Source of the DNA: an uncultured Eubacterium sp. | GTDB taxonomy: Bacteria > Bacillota_A > Clostridia > Lachnospirales > Lachnospiraceae | Assembly: GCA_948468465.1 (NCBI GenBank) | Contig: CAOKJJ010000090.1 | Span: 1 to 19,011 of the forward strand | DNA length: 19,011 nucleotides | Reading direction: 5' to 3' | Part shown: piece by piece, positions 6,140 to 13,396 of the stretch | How positions within the stretch are numbered: the first letter of the stretch is position 1 | Layout of the letters: each line of letters opens with the position of its first letter | Notes under the pieces: model-generated | Seen by the model: only the letters and a program-made list of their open reading frames with translations | Told to the model about the DNA's origin: nothing | Databases searched by the model: none | Translations under genes and position numbers: made by a program

Positions 6140-7876
6140 TTGGCTTTTGATGGAATTGTAATTGCAAACTTAGTAACAGAATTAAATCATACGGCGCGCA
6201 ATGCGCGTATATATAAAATCGCACAGCCGGAAAAAGATGCGCTGCTTTTGACACTAAAAGGTGCCTGCGGACAAAAACGATTGTTTTTATCTGCAAGCGC
6301 ATCACTGCCGCTTATTTATCTGACGGATACAAACAAACCGAGTCCACTGACGGCCCCCAATTTCTGCATGCTGCTGCGCAAGCACATTGCAAACGGGAGG
6401 ATTGTCAGAATCTGGCAGCCGGATATGGAACGCATTATTCATTTTGAAATTGAACATCTGGATGATCTTGGCGATGTACGCAAAAAGACGCTTACGATTG
6501 AGCTGATGGGCAAGCACAGCAATCTTATCTTTACAGACGAAGAGAATAAAATCATTGACAGTATTAAGCACGTATCCGCGCAAGTCAGTTCTGTACGCGA
6601 AGTGCTGCCAGGCCGGGAGTATTTTATTCCGACACAGGGGAAAAATAATCCGCTGCTGGCAGATGAAACGCAGTTTTTGACGCAGGTGATGAGCAAGCCG
6701 CTTTCGGCGGCAAAAGCTATTTATACTTCTTACACCGGAATTAGCCCGTGTATCGCCAATGAGCTCTGTTATCGGGCTGGAATGGATGCCGACGCGCCGA
6801 CCGCAAGCTTGCGGGATGATGAAAAAATGCATCTTTGCCACCAGTTTCTTTGCATGATGCAGGACATAAAAAATGAAAAGTTCTGTCCGAATATTGTTAT
6901 GGAAAACAAACGGCCATTTGAGTTTTCATCCGTATTACTCACACAATACAATCATCTGGAAACAGAACAGTCTGAATCTGTTTCTGCAGTACTGGAGCGT
7001 TTTTATGCAGAACGGGATACGTATACAAGAATCCGGCAAAAATCGGTAGATCTCCGCAAGATTGTAGCTACCGCGTTAGAACGCAGCCATAAAAAATACC
7101 AACTTCAGTTAAAACAGTTAAAGGATACGGAAAAACGGGATAAATACAAGGTATACGGAGAACTGATTCACACATATGGATATGGCCTGGAAGAAGGCGC
7201 AAAGTCGCTGGAAGCGCTGAATTATTACACAAATGAAACGATAAAAATACCACTGGACCCGCAGCTTACGCCAATGGAAAATTCAAAAAAGTATTTTGAA
7301 AAATACAATAAATTAAAACGGACGTACGAAGCTTTATCGGAGCTGACCGTAGAGACAAAGGCTGAAATCGAACATTTGGAATCGATTGCAACGTCACTGG
7401 ATATTGCGCTGGGCGAAGACGACCTGGTCCAGATTAAACAGGAATTAACCGAATATGGATATATCCGGCGCAAAGGCCACGAAAAAAAGCAGAAAATAAA
7501 AAGCAGGCCGTTTCATTACCGCTCTTCAGACGGATTTGATATTTATATAGGAAAAAATAACTATCAAAATGAAGAACTTACATTTAAATTTGCAAACGGA
7601 GGGGACTGGTGGTTTCACGCAAAAAAAATGCCGGGCTCGCATGTAATCGTAAAAACAAACGGACAAGAGCTGCCGGACCGCACGTTTGAAGAGGCAGCTA
7701 TGCTGGCAGGATATTATTCCCAGGGAAGAGATGCTGAAAAACTGGAAATTGACTATTTACAGCGGAAAAATGTGAAAAAGCCAAATGGTTCGGCACCGGG
7801 ATTCGTTGTATATTATACGAATTATTCGATGACGATTCATCCGGATATTACAGGGATTGAGCTGCTTGCGGATTAG
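6140..7876 (+). CDS. rqcH: Ribosome quality control protein RqcH (NFACT family)
   Basis: A 578-residue NFACT protein. The NFACT-N domain opens with MAFDGIVIANLVTEL; a helical coiled-coil region with many Lys/Glu repeats covers about residues 290-430; the C-terminal NFACT-R domain contains DIYIGKNNYQNEELTF and WWFHAKKMPGSHVIVK. RqcH binds obstructed large ribosomal subunits and recruits alanyl-tRNA to add C-terminal alanine tails that mark the nascent chain for degradation; older annotation as fibronectin-binding protein refers to the same family. A TTG at 6140 is the likely start, giving the family N-terminus MAFDGIV with GGGAG at 6128-6132 upstream; a GTG at 6131 overlaps that site. At the residue pair essential in Bacillus (D97-R98) this protein has E97-R98. 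Transcribed alone; no promoter could be chosen with confidence. Confidence 0.93.
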   Translation: MAFDGIVIANLVTELNHTARNARIYKIAQPEKDALLLTLKGACGQKRLFLSASASLPLIYLTDTNKPSPLTAPNFCMLLRKHIANGRIVRIWQPDMERIIHFEIEHLDDLGDVRKKTLTIELMGKHSNLIFTDEENKIIDSIKHVSAQVSSVREVLPGREYFIPTQGKNNPLLADETQFLTQVMSKPLSAAKAIYTSYTGISPCIANELCYRAGMDADAPTASLRDDEKMHLCHQFLCMMQDIKNEKFCPNIVMENKRPFEFSSVLLTQYNHLETEQSESVSAVLERFYAERDTYTRIRQKSVDLRKIVATALERSHKKYQLQLKQLKDTEKRDKYKVYGELIHTYGYGLEEGAKSLEALNYYTNETIKIPLDPQLTPMENSKKYFEKYNKLKRTYEALSELTVETKAEIEHLESIATSLDIALGEDDLVQIKQELTEYGYIRRKGHEKKQKIKSRPFHYRSSDGFDIYIGKNNYQNEELTFKFANGGDWWFHAKKMPGSHVIVKTNGQELPDRTFEEAAMLAGYYSQGRDAEKLEIDYLQRKNVKKPNGSAPGFVVYYTNYSMTIHPDITGIELLAD

Positions 7877-7920
7877 AGGGCTTAAGATTTTAAAAAATTT
7901 CAAAAATTTCCAAGAAAAAA

Positions 7921-7949
7921 TTGACTAATAACATTGTAATGTCTATAAT
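7921..7949 (+). promoter_or_regulatory. Sigma-A promoter of yicC-remA-rpoZ
   Basis: TTGACT (7921-7926), a 17-bp spacer and a perfect TATAAT (7944-7949). This is the best consensus promoter in the window. Transcription would start near 7956, just before the tandem repeats, leaving a 5' UTR of about 100 bases. Confidence 0.85.
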
Positions 7950-7958
7950 AAGTATATC

Positions 7959-8014
7959 TATGCAAAAAGACCTATGCAAAGAGACCTATGCAAAAAGGCC
8001 TATGCAGGAAGAAC
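7959..8014 (+). repeat. Four 14-bp tandem repeats in the yicC leader
   Basis: Units: TATGCAAAAAGACC (7959), TATGCAAAGAGACC (7973), TATGCAAAAAGGCC (7987), and a diverged TATGCAGGAAGAAC (8001). The first three differ at one or two positions. They begin at the predicted transcription start, so all would lie at the 5' end of the mRNA. Confidence 0.9.
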
Positions 8015-8021
8015 AACTCAG

Positions 8022-8038
8022 AATCGGCAGCCCCGATT
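8022..8038 (+). promoter_or_regulatory. Small hairpin next to the yicC ribosome binding site
   Basis: AATCGG (8022-8027) and CCGATT (8033-8038) form a 6-bp stem that ends immediately before the yicC ribosome site GGAGGG (8039-8044). It may tune access to that site. The effect is inferred. Confidence 0.4.
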
Positions 8039-8054
8039 GGAGGGAACAGAGATT

Positions 8055-8933
8055 ATGATAAAGAGCATGACTGGGTTTGGCAGATATGAGGCTGTCAAAG
8101 ACAAGATGAAAATTGCAGTGGAGATGAGGGCGGTCAATCATAGATATTTGGATATCAGCATCCGGATACCGAAAAAACTCAGTAATTTTGAAAGTGCCAT
8201 CCGTACGATTTTGAAAGAATACATTCAAAGAGGCAAAGTAGATGTATTTGTCTCTTATGAGGATTTTTCAGAAACAGAATGTGCGCTGCGTTATAATGAA
8301 CAGCTTGCCGGAGAATATCTTAAGCACTTGCGGCATATGGCGGAGACATTCCAGGTCAGAGATGATATTACCGTCAGTACGCTGGCCAGGTTTCCGGATG
8401 TTTTTACCATGCAGGAGCTGGATGCGGATGAGACAGAATTAAAAGAGGTTCTGGAAGAAGCTGTACGAGGCGCTGCGGTATTATTTGTGGATTCGAGGAC
8501 AAAAGAAGGCGAAAACCTGAAACAGGATTTGGCAGGAAAATTGGATGAAATGCTAAAAGACGTTCATTTCATCGAAGAACATTCGCCGCAGATTATTGAG
8601 CAGTATCATGAAAAACTGAAAGCAAAGGTAAAAGAGCTGCTGGGTGATAAGCAGCTGGATGAGAGCCGTATCGCGGCCGAAGTTACGATTTATGCGGATA
8701 AAGTCTGCGTAGATGAAGAAATCGTCCGTTTGCGCAGCCATATAGAAGCAGTGAAAAAAGAACTGCTGACTGGCGGCAGTATAGGGAGAAAACTGGATTT
8801 TATTGCACAGGAGATGAATCGTGAGGCAAATACCATATTGTCAAAAACGAGCGATCTTGCAGTATCGGATACCGGAATCGAGTTAAAGACATCTATAGAA
8901 AAAGTCAGGGAACAGATCCAAAATATAGAATAA
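8055..8933 (+). CDS. yicC: YicC family endoribonuclease
   Basis: A 292-residue YicC/YloC protein. The N-terminal domain starts MIKSMTGFGRYEA and continues VEMRAVNHRYLDISIRIP, both diagnostic; the C-terminal DUF1732 domain ends with GSIGRKLDFIAQEMNREA, NTILSKTSDL and IELKTSIEKVREQIQNIE. Family members are endoribonucleases implicated in RNA turnover and, in Bacillus, named YloC. The start ATG 8055 follows GGAGGG (8039-8044); an ATG at 7974 keeps the same frame through the leader repeats, but the family begins at MIKSM, so that extension is not credible. The next gene, remA, follows after 24 bases. This yicC-remA pairing is typical of Firmicutes. Confidence 0.95.
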   Translation: MIKSMTGFGRYEAVKDKMKIAVEMRAVNHRYLDISIRIPKKLSNFESAIRTILKEYIQRGKVDVFVSYEDFSETECALRYNEQLAGEYLKHLRHMAETFQVRDDITVSTLARFPDVFTMQELDADETELKEVLEEAVRGAAVLFVDSRTKEGENLKQDLAGKLDEMLKDVHFIEEHSPQIIEQYHEKLKAKVKELLGDKQLDESRIAAEVTIYADKVCVDEEIVRLRSHIEAVKKELLTGGSIGRKLDFIAQEMNREANTILSKTSDLAVSDTGIELKTSIEKVREQIQNIE

Positions 8934-8957
8934 TAAATGTGGTAAAGGGGATCTGAG

Positions 8958-9212
8958 ATGGCAAAGTTAATGAATATTGGATTTGGGAATGTCATAAACA
9001 CGGACAAAATTTTATGTATTATTACCCCGGATTCTGCACCGGCAAAGCGTCAGATTCAGCGGGCAAAAGAAGAAAACAGGCTGATTGATGCTACGCAGGG
9101 CCGTCGTACAAGAGCGGTTATTTTTACGGTGAATCAAATGCTTGTGATTTCCGCTCTTTTGCCGGACACACTTGCCGGACGCTTTGGAAGTGAAGAGCGT
9201 ACGCCGGAATAA
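8958..9212 (+). CDS. remA: RemA-type regulator (DUF370)
   Basis: An 84-residue DUF370 protein: LMNIGFGNVINTDKILCI, then ITPDSAPAKRQIQRAKEE and RLIDATQGRRTRAVIF. In Bacillus RemA is a DNA-binding activator of biofilm matrix and osmoprotection genes that forms ring-like oligomers; in Clostridia its targets are mostly unknown. The ribosome site AAAGGGG (8943-8949) precedes the ATG. It lies downstream of yicC as expected. In most relatives the next gene is gmk, but here rpoZ follows after 64 bases. Confidence 0.93.
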   Translation: MAKLMNIGFGNVINTDKILCIITPDSAPAKRQIQRAKEENRLIDATQGRRTRAVIFTVNQMLVISALLPDTLAGRFGSEERTPE

Positions 9213-9276
9213 AAAGAAAGCAGACGATACAGGCCGGGGTGACCAGACTGCGGCGGATTGGAAAGGAGAGCAAGTT

Positions 9277-9624
9277 ATGATACATCCATCTTATGTGGAA
9301 TTGATGCAGGTCGTAAACAGTGATCAGACGGAAATTGGGGAAGAACCGGTCATCAACAGCCGGTATTCCATTGTTATTGCAACAGCAAAACGGGCAAGAC
9401 AGATTATAGGCGGAGATGAACCGATGATTACAAAATCCGCAGGCAGAAAGCCATTATCTGTCGCGGTACAAGAACTGTATGAAGGAAAAGTTAAGATTGT
9501 CGGAGAAGATGATATGGCGGACAGTGTGAAAGAAAGCAGGGAGCTTGCAGAGAACAAGGAAAGCAGTGAGCTGAATCAAATGCCGGAAAATTCAGAACTG
9601 GTGCCGGAACAGGCTGAGATTTAA
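9277..9624 (+). CDS. rpoZ: DNA-directed RNA polymerase omega subunit
   Basis: A 115-residue omega subunit. The conserved core is at residues 1-75: MIHPSYVELMQVVNS, then NSRYSIVIATAKRARQII and KPLSVAVQELYEGKVKI. Omega binds the beta-prime subunit and helps assemble RNA polymerase. The C-terminus (about residues 77-115) is an acidic, Ser/Glu-rich low-complexity tail, longer than in the common 70-90 residue forms. The ATG at 9277 follows AAAGGAG (9262-9268); the frame is open upstream to 9172 inside remA, but that part has no omega sequence. It is probably the last gene transcribed from the yicC promoter, since a terminator lies at 9709-9735. Confidence 0.93.
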   Translation: MIHPSYVELMQVVNSDQTEIGEEPVINSRYSIVIATAKRARQIIGGDEPMITKSAGRKPLSVAVQELYEGKVKIVGEDDMADSVKESRELAENKESSELNQMPENSELVPEQAEI

Positions 9625-9629
9625 CAGGC

Positions 9630-9648
9630 GATTCAGACAGGCTGAATC
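9630..9648 (+). other. Hairpin just after rpoZ
   Basis: GATTCAG (9630-9636) and CTGAATC (9642-9648) form a perfect 7-bp stem five bases after the rpoZ stop codon. No U-tract follows, so it is not a terminator; it could protect or end the mRNA after processing. Confidence 0.5.
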
Positions 9649-9708
9649 AGCACTGGAGCGTGTTTGTAAATACTCTGAAATCTGGACGACTGTGATGTCT
9701 AAGCAGAG

Positions 9709-9735
9709 GGTTGTGCTTGCCGCACAACCTTTTTT
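9709..9735 (+). terminator. Intrinsic terminator between rpoZ and rimO
   Basis: GGTTGTGC (9709-9716), loop TTGCC, GCACAACC (9722-9729), then six T (9730-9735). It ends only two bases before the rimO ribosome site region (AAGGAG at 9738-9743). No clear promoter is seen between it and rimO, so it may act as an attenuator with read-through. Confidence 0.8.
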
Positions 9736-9753
9736 ACAAGGAGAATTATTTTT

Positions 9754-11139
9754 ATGGAAGCAACAGATATAGAAGCAGCAGATTTGGGCAGTGTATTTTT
9801 TGTTTCGCTTGGATGCGATAAAAATCTGGTGGATTCTGAGTTTATGCTTGGAATGCTGCAGGAGCATGGATGGGTGATTACAAATGATGAGATGCAGGCG
9901 GACGTTATCGTTGTGAATACATGCTGCTTTATTAACGATGCGAAGGAAGAAAGCGTAAATACGATTCTGGAAATGGCGGATTATAAAAAAACGGGCAAAT
10001 GCAAAGCATTGCTTGTAACCGGATGTCTGGCTCAGCGGTATACACAGGAAATCCGGCAGGAAATTCCGGAAGTAGATGCGGTTTTAGGCATTCATTCCTA
10101 TGATGAGCTGATACATGCTCTAAAAGAAGTGACGGATGGCAAGACATATGAGAGCTTTCGTACATTTGAAGAAAGGCTGCAAAAAAATGCTGCCGGCGGC
10201 AGCCAGACATGCCGTAAACGAAGCATTACAACGGGCGGTCACTATGCGTATCTGAAAATAGCGGAAGGATGCGATAAACATTGTACGTACTGTATTATTC
10301 CGTCTGTACGGGGCAGTTACCGCAGCGTTCCGATCGAAGAATTGCTGGACCAGGCCGTACAGCTGGCGCAGGCAGGTGTAAAAGAGCTTATTTTAGTGGC
10401 GCAGGAGACTACCCTTTACGGAACGGATTTATATGGAGAAAAATCACTGCCTAAACTTTTGGACGAGTTAAATAAAATAGACGGACTGCGCTGGATTCGT
10501 ATTTTATACTGTTATCCGGAAGAGATAGATGACGATTTGATTCATGCGATAAAACGCAATCATAAGGTGTGCCATTATCTGGATATGCCGATTCAGCATG
10601 CGAACAATGAGATTTTGCACCGTATGGGGCGGCGGACAAGCAAACAGGATATTCAAAATATAGTGGCAAAGCTGCGCATGGAAATTCCGGATATTTGCCT
10701 GCGTACTACGATTATCTGCGGATTTCCGGGAGAAACGCAGGCACAGCATGAAGAATTGATGGAGTTTATCAATGAAATGGAGTTTGACCGTCTGGGAGCA
10801 TTCACATATTCGCCGGAAGAGGGGACAGCGGCGGAAAAATTCCCGGAACAGGTATTCGAAGAAGTAAAACTGGACTGGCAGGAAGAAGTCATGGAACTGG
10901 AACAGGAAATTATTTTTGACAAGACTGCCGATATGAAAGATCAAATCATCTGGGCATTTGTGGAAGGAAAGCTTTCGGATGAAAATATTTATGCGGCCAG
11001 AACGTATCGCGATGCACCGGATATTGACGGTTATGTATTTATAACAAATGCGGACAGGGAATTCATGACGGGGGATTTTGTAAAAGTGCGTGTGACCGGA
11101 GCGTTGGATTATGATCTTACGGCAGAATGCCTGCCATAA
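9754..11139 (+). CDS. rimO: Ribosomal protein uS12 methylthiotransferase RimO
   Basis: A 461-residue radical SAM methylthiotransferase. The N-terminal UPF0004 domain has its three [4Fe-4S] cysteines at C21 (SLGCDKN), C57 (NTCC) and C91 (TGCLAQ). The radical SAM cluster motif is C173-x3-C177-x2-C180 in CDKHCTYC. The middle YLDMPIQHANN and IICGFPGET segments fit the family, and a TRAM domain closes the protein (DGYVFITNAD, FVKVRVTGALDYDL). SLGCDKNLVDSE and the overall length point to RimO, which modifies an aspartate of ribosomal protein S12, rather than the tRNA enzyme MiaB. It is the first gene after the terminator and is followed by pgsA, as in many Firmicutes. Confidence 0.95.
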   Translation: MEATDIEAADLGSVFFVSLGCDKNLVDSEFMLGMLQEHGWVITNDEMQADVIVVNTCCFINDAKEESVNTILEMADYKKTGKCKALLVTGCLAQRYTQEIRQEIPEVDAVLGIHSYDELIHALKEVTDGKTYESFRTFEERLQKNAAGGSQTCRKRSITTGGHYAYLKIAEGCDKHCTYCIIPSVRGSYRSVPIEELLDQAVQLAQAGVKELILVAQETTLYGTDLYGEKSLPKLLDELNKIDGLRWIRILYCYPEEIDDDLIHAIKRNHKVCHYLDMPIQHANNEILHRMGRRTSKQDIQNIVAKLRMEIPDICLRTTIICGFPGETQAQHEELMEFINEMEFDRLGAFTYSPEEGTAAEKFPEQVFEEVKLDWQEEVMELEQEIIFDKTADMKDQIIWAFVEGKLSDENIYAARTYRDAPDIDGYVFITNADREFMTGDFVKVRVTGALDYDLTAECLP

Positions 11140-11181
11140 GAAATCCGGGCCGTTGTGTTTGAAAGGAGAGGGGGAAACTAT

Positions 11182-11724
11182 ATGAACCTGCCAAATAAAT
11201 TAACATTGATGCGTGTACTGCTCATACCTTTTTTTGTGTTTTTCCTGCTTGCGCCGGCTTTTGCAGAAAATGGAAAATATATTGCGACGGTGATTTTTAT
11301 CATTGCAAGTCTGACAGATTTGCTGGATGGCAAAATCGCACGAAAATACAATTTAGTGACAAATTTCGGCAAATTTATGGACCCGCTTGCAGATAAACTG
11401 TTAGTATGTTCCGCGCTGATCTGCCTGGTAGATTTGAAAAGACTTGCATCCTGGATCGCCATTGTCATCATTGCAAGGGAATTTATTATCAGCGGATTTC
11501 GGCTGATTGCGGCGGAACATCAGGTTGTGATTGCGGCAAGCTATTGGGGAAAATTTAAAACAACATTTCAAATGCTGATGATTATCGTGCTGATTTTGGA
11601 TTTTGAAAATGGTGTTTTTCAAGCACTCGGAGTTTTGCTGACCTATGTTTCTCTGGCGCTTACCGTAATTTCTCTGGCCGATTATCTTTATAAAAATATA
11701 GATGTAGTAAAGGAGCAAAGCTAA
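11182..11724 (+). CDS. pgsA: CDP-diacylglycerol-glycerol-3-phosphate phosphatidyltransferase
   Basis: A 180-residue integral membrane protein that makes phosphatidylglycerol phosphate, the committed step to phosphatidylglycerol and cardiolipin. The CDP-alcohol phosphotransferase signature is complete: D46-x2-D49-G50-x2-A53-R54-x8-G63-x3-D67-x3-D71 (DLLDGKIARKY ... GKFMDPLAD). Several hydrophobic helices are evident, such as LLIPFFVFFLL at the N-terminus. The ATG at 11182 has a GGAGAGGGGG site upstream; a TTG at 11155 in frame would start before that site. It lies 42 bases after rimO and is probably co-transcribed. Confidence 0.95.
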   Translation: MNLPNKLTLMRVLLIPFFVFFLLAPAFAENGKYIATVIFIIASLTDLLDGKIARKYNLVTNFGKFMDPLADKLLVCSALICLVDLKRLASWIAIVIIAREFIISGFRLIAAEHQVVIAASYWGKFKTTFQMLMIIVLILDFENGVFQALGVLLTYVSLALTVISLADYLYKNIDVVKEQS

Positions 11725-11774
11725 GCAGAAAATTAAAATAAAATATAATAAGAAAAGTGGATGAAAGGGGAATT

Positions 11775-12275
11775 ATGAACAAAACGTATGAAAAAGAGCA
11801 TTCACTGGAAGAACGCGTTGCGGCTTTATTAAAGCAGCGCGGATACACGGTTACTACGACAGAATCCTGTACCGGAGGGCTGCTTGCGGGAAGATTGCTG
11901 AACGCGGCAGGAGTCTCAGAGGTGTATCAGGAAGGGTACATTACGTATTCGAATGAAGCAAAGGAAAAATTGCTGGAAGTTTCTCCAAAAACATTAGAGA
12001 CGTATGGCGCAGTCAGCGAACAGACCGCACTGGAAATGGCACAGGGGGCAGCCAGACAGGCGGGAGCACAGGCGGCGCTTGCAACAACCGGAATCGCCGG
12101 GCCGGATGGAGGGACAGAGGAAAAACCGGTAGGACTTGTCTATATTGGCTGCTATGTAAATGGAGTTACCATCGTAGAAGAACATATATTTGCCGGAGAA
12201 CGCGCGCAAGTACGGAATCTGGCAGTAGAAGCGGCGCTGGATCTGCTGGAGCGGACGCTGCTTGGCGTATGCTGA
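11775..12275 (+). CDS. pncC: Nicotinamide-nucleotide amidase (CinA C-terminal domain protein)
   Basis: A 166-residue protein equal to the C-terminal domain of CinA. Diagnostic segments are TTESCTGGLLAGRLL, YITYSNEAKEKLL, YGAVSEQTALEMA and TTGIAGPDGGTEEKPVG. In characterised members this domain deamidates nicotinamide mononucleotide to nicotinate mononucleotide, recycling NAD breakdown products. The N-terminal MoCF-like domain of full CinA is absent, as in stand-alone PncC. The start ATG 11775 follows AAAGGGG (11764-11770). In many Firmicutes cinA follows pgsA and precedes recA; here rsmD follows instead. Confidence 0.9.
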   Translation: MNKTYEKEHSLEERVAALLKQRGYTVTTTESCTGGLLAGRLLNAAGVSEVYQEGYITYSNEAKEKLLEVSPKTLETYGAVSEQTALEMAQGAARQAGAQAALATTGIAGPDGGTEEKPVGLVYIGCYVNGVTIVEEHIFAGERAQVRNLAVEAALDLLERTLLGVC

Positions 12276-12304
12276 ATACTATAAAATAAAAGCAGGAGTT
12301 AATT

Positions 12305-12865
12305 ATGAGAATTATTGCTGGAACAGCCAGAAGTCTGCCTCTTAAATCACTGGAAGGAAGAAACACGCGGCCGACCATGGACCGTATTAAAGAAACGTTA
12401 TTTAATATCCTCCAGTCAGATATTGCGGAAAGCAGTTTTTTAGATCTGTTTGCAGGCAGCGGACAGATTGGCCTGGAAGCGCTGAGCAGGGGCGCCAGAC
12501 GCGCGGTATTTGTAGAAAATAACAAAAAAGCCTGCGCATGTATTACAGATAATATACAGTTTACGCGCATGGAGGAGCGTTCCAGGCTGCTTGCGATGGA
12601 TGTGCTAAGCGCGCTGCATTTTTTGGAAAGGGAAGGGCGGGAACGCTTTGATTATATATTTATGGATCCGCCATACCGCAGCGGCATGGAACAGGAGGTT
12701 CTTACTCATTTGGCGTCTTCGGCCCTTTTGAAAGAGGATTCGGTTGTGATTATTGAGGCTGCTTTGGATACGGACGTTTCGTATATGCAGCAGCTGGGGT
12801 TTGAGGTCGTAAGAGAAAAAACATACAAAACGAATAAACACATATTTGTGTCAAAAAAGGTCTGA
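12305..12865 (+). CDS. rsmD: 16S rRNA (guanine(966)-N(2))-methyltransferase RsmD
   Basis: A 186-residue class I methyltransferase. It starts MRIIAGTARSLPLKS with the family's RPTMDRIKETLFNIL segment; the SAM-binding motif I is DLFAGSGQIGLEAL from residue 47, and the catalytic DPPY lies at residues 121-124. The enzyme methylates N2 of G966 in 16S rRNA during small-subunit assembly. AGGAG (12294-12298) precedes the ATG. It is followed at once by coaD, a widely conserved pair; the stop codon lies in the first copy of a 17-bp duplication. Confidence 0.95.
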   Translation: MRIIAGTARSLPLKSLEGRNTRPTMDRIKETLFNILQSDIAESSFLDLFAGSGQIGLEALSRGARRAVFVENNKKACACITDNIQFTRMEERSRLLAMDVLSALHFLEREGRERFDYIFMDPPYRSGMEQEVLTHLASSALLKEDSVVIIEAALDTDVSYMQQLGFEVVREKTYKTNKHIFVSKKV

Positions 12866-12892
12866 TATGAAAAGAGGTCTGATATGAAAAGA
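12858..12892 (+). repeat. 17-bp tandem duplication at the rsmD/coaD junction
   Basis: The unit GGTCTGATATGAAAAGA occurs at 12859-12875 and again at 12876-12892. The first copy holds the rsmD stop TGA (12863-12865) and an ATG at 12867; the second holds the coaD start at 12884. The first ATG opens a six-codon frame MKRGLI whose TGA overlaps the coaD ATG. The AAAGAGG made at the joint (12871-12877) serves as the coaD ribosome site. Confidence 0.9.
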
Positions 12893-13378
12893 GCGATTTA
12901 TCCAGGCAGTTTTGATCCTGTTACAAAGGGGCACCTTGATGTTATCGCGCGTTCTGCAAAGCTGGTGGACGAGCTGGTTGTGGGTGTGTTAAACAACAGT
13001 GCAAAAAATGCATTGTTTTCCGCCGAGGAACGTGTTAATATGTTAAAAGAACTGATTTTAGAATTTCCGAATGTAACGGTAGACGCATTTGACGGGCTTT
13101 TAGTAGATTATGCAAAACAAATAGATGCTACGATTATAGTTCGGGGGCTGCGGGCAGTAACAGATTTTGAATATGAGCTGCAGATAGCGCAGACCAATCA
13201 TGAAATATATGCAGATCTGGAAACCATTTTCCTGACGACCCGTCTGGAGTATGCTTATTTGAGCTCTACGATTGTAAAAGAAGTCGCTTCCTACGGGGGA
13301 GATATTTCGCGTTTTCTGCCGCCGCAGATCATTGCACGCGTATATGAGAAATATGGGATAAAAGATTTCGGGAAATAA
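12884..13378 (+). CDS. coaD: Pantetheine-phosphate adenylyltransferase
   Basis: A 164-residue nucleotidyltransferase, the usual length for CoaD. The N-terminal [16 protein letters not shown] contains the ATP-binding T/HxGH motif (T14-K-G16-H17), [20 protein letters not shown] is the pantetheine-binding stretch, and SSTIVKE (127-133) is the second nucleotide motif. It transfers AMP from ATP to 4'-phosphopantetheine, the penultimate step of coenzyme A synthesis, in the cytoplasm. Start at 12884 is fixed by the family N-terminus and by AAAGAGG six bases upstream, which comes from the 17-bp duplication described separately. Confidence 0.97.
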   Translation: MKRAIYPGSFDPVTKGHLDVIARSAKLVDELVVGVLNNSAKNALFSAEERVNMLKELILEFPNVTVDAFDGLLVDYAKQIDATIIVRGLRAVTDFEYELQIAQTNHEIYADLETIFLTTRLEYAYLSSTIVKEVASYGGDISRFLPPQIIARVYEKYGIKDFGK

Positions 13379-13396
13379 AATGAAGGAGTATTGCTT

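Noticed and set aside
6302..6841. 179-codon minus-strand open frame
   Set aside because: It is antisense to the highly recognisable rqcH gene, and its sequence has no domain features.
7959..8014. CRISPR-like array
   Set aside because: The units are contiguous 14-mers without spacers and lie in an operon leader.
7974..8054. N-terminal extension of yicC through the leader repeats
   Set aside because: The family starts at MIKSMTGFG, a good ribosome site precedes 8055, and the extension is translated tandem repeat.
9172..9276. N-terminal extension of rpoZ, or a leftover of gmk
   Set aside because: The residues overlap remA and match neither omega nor guanylate kinase; AAAGGAG supports the start at 9277.
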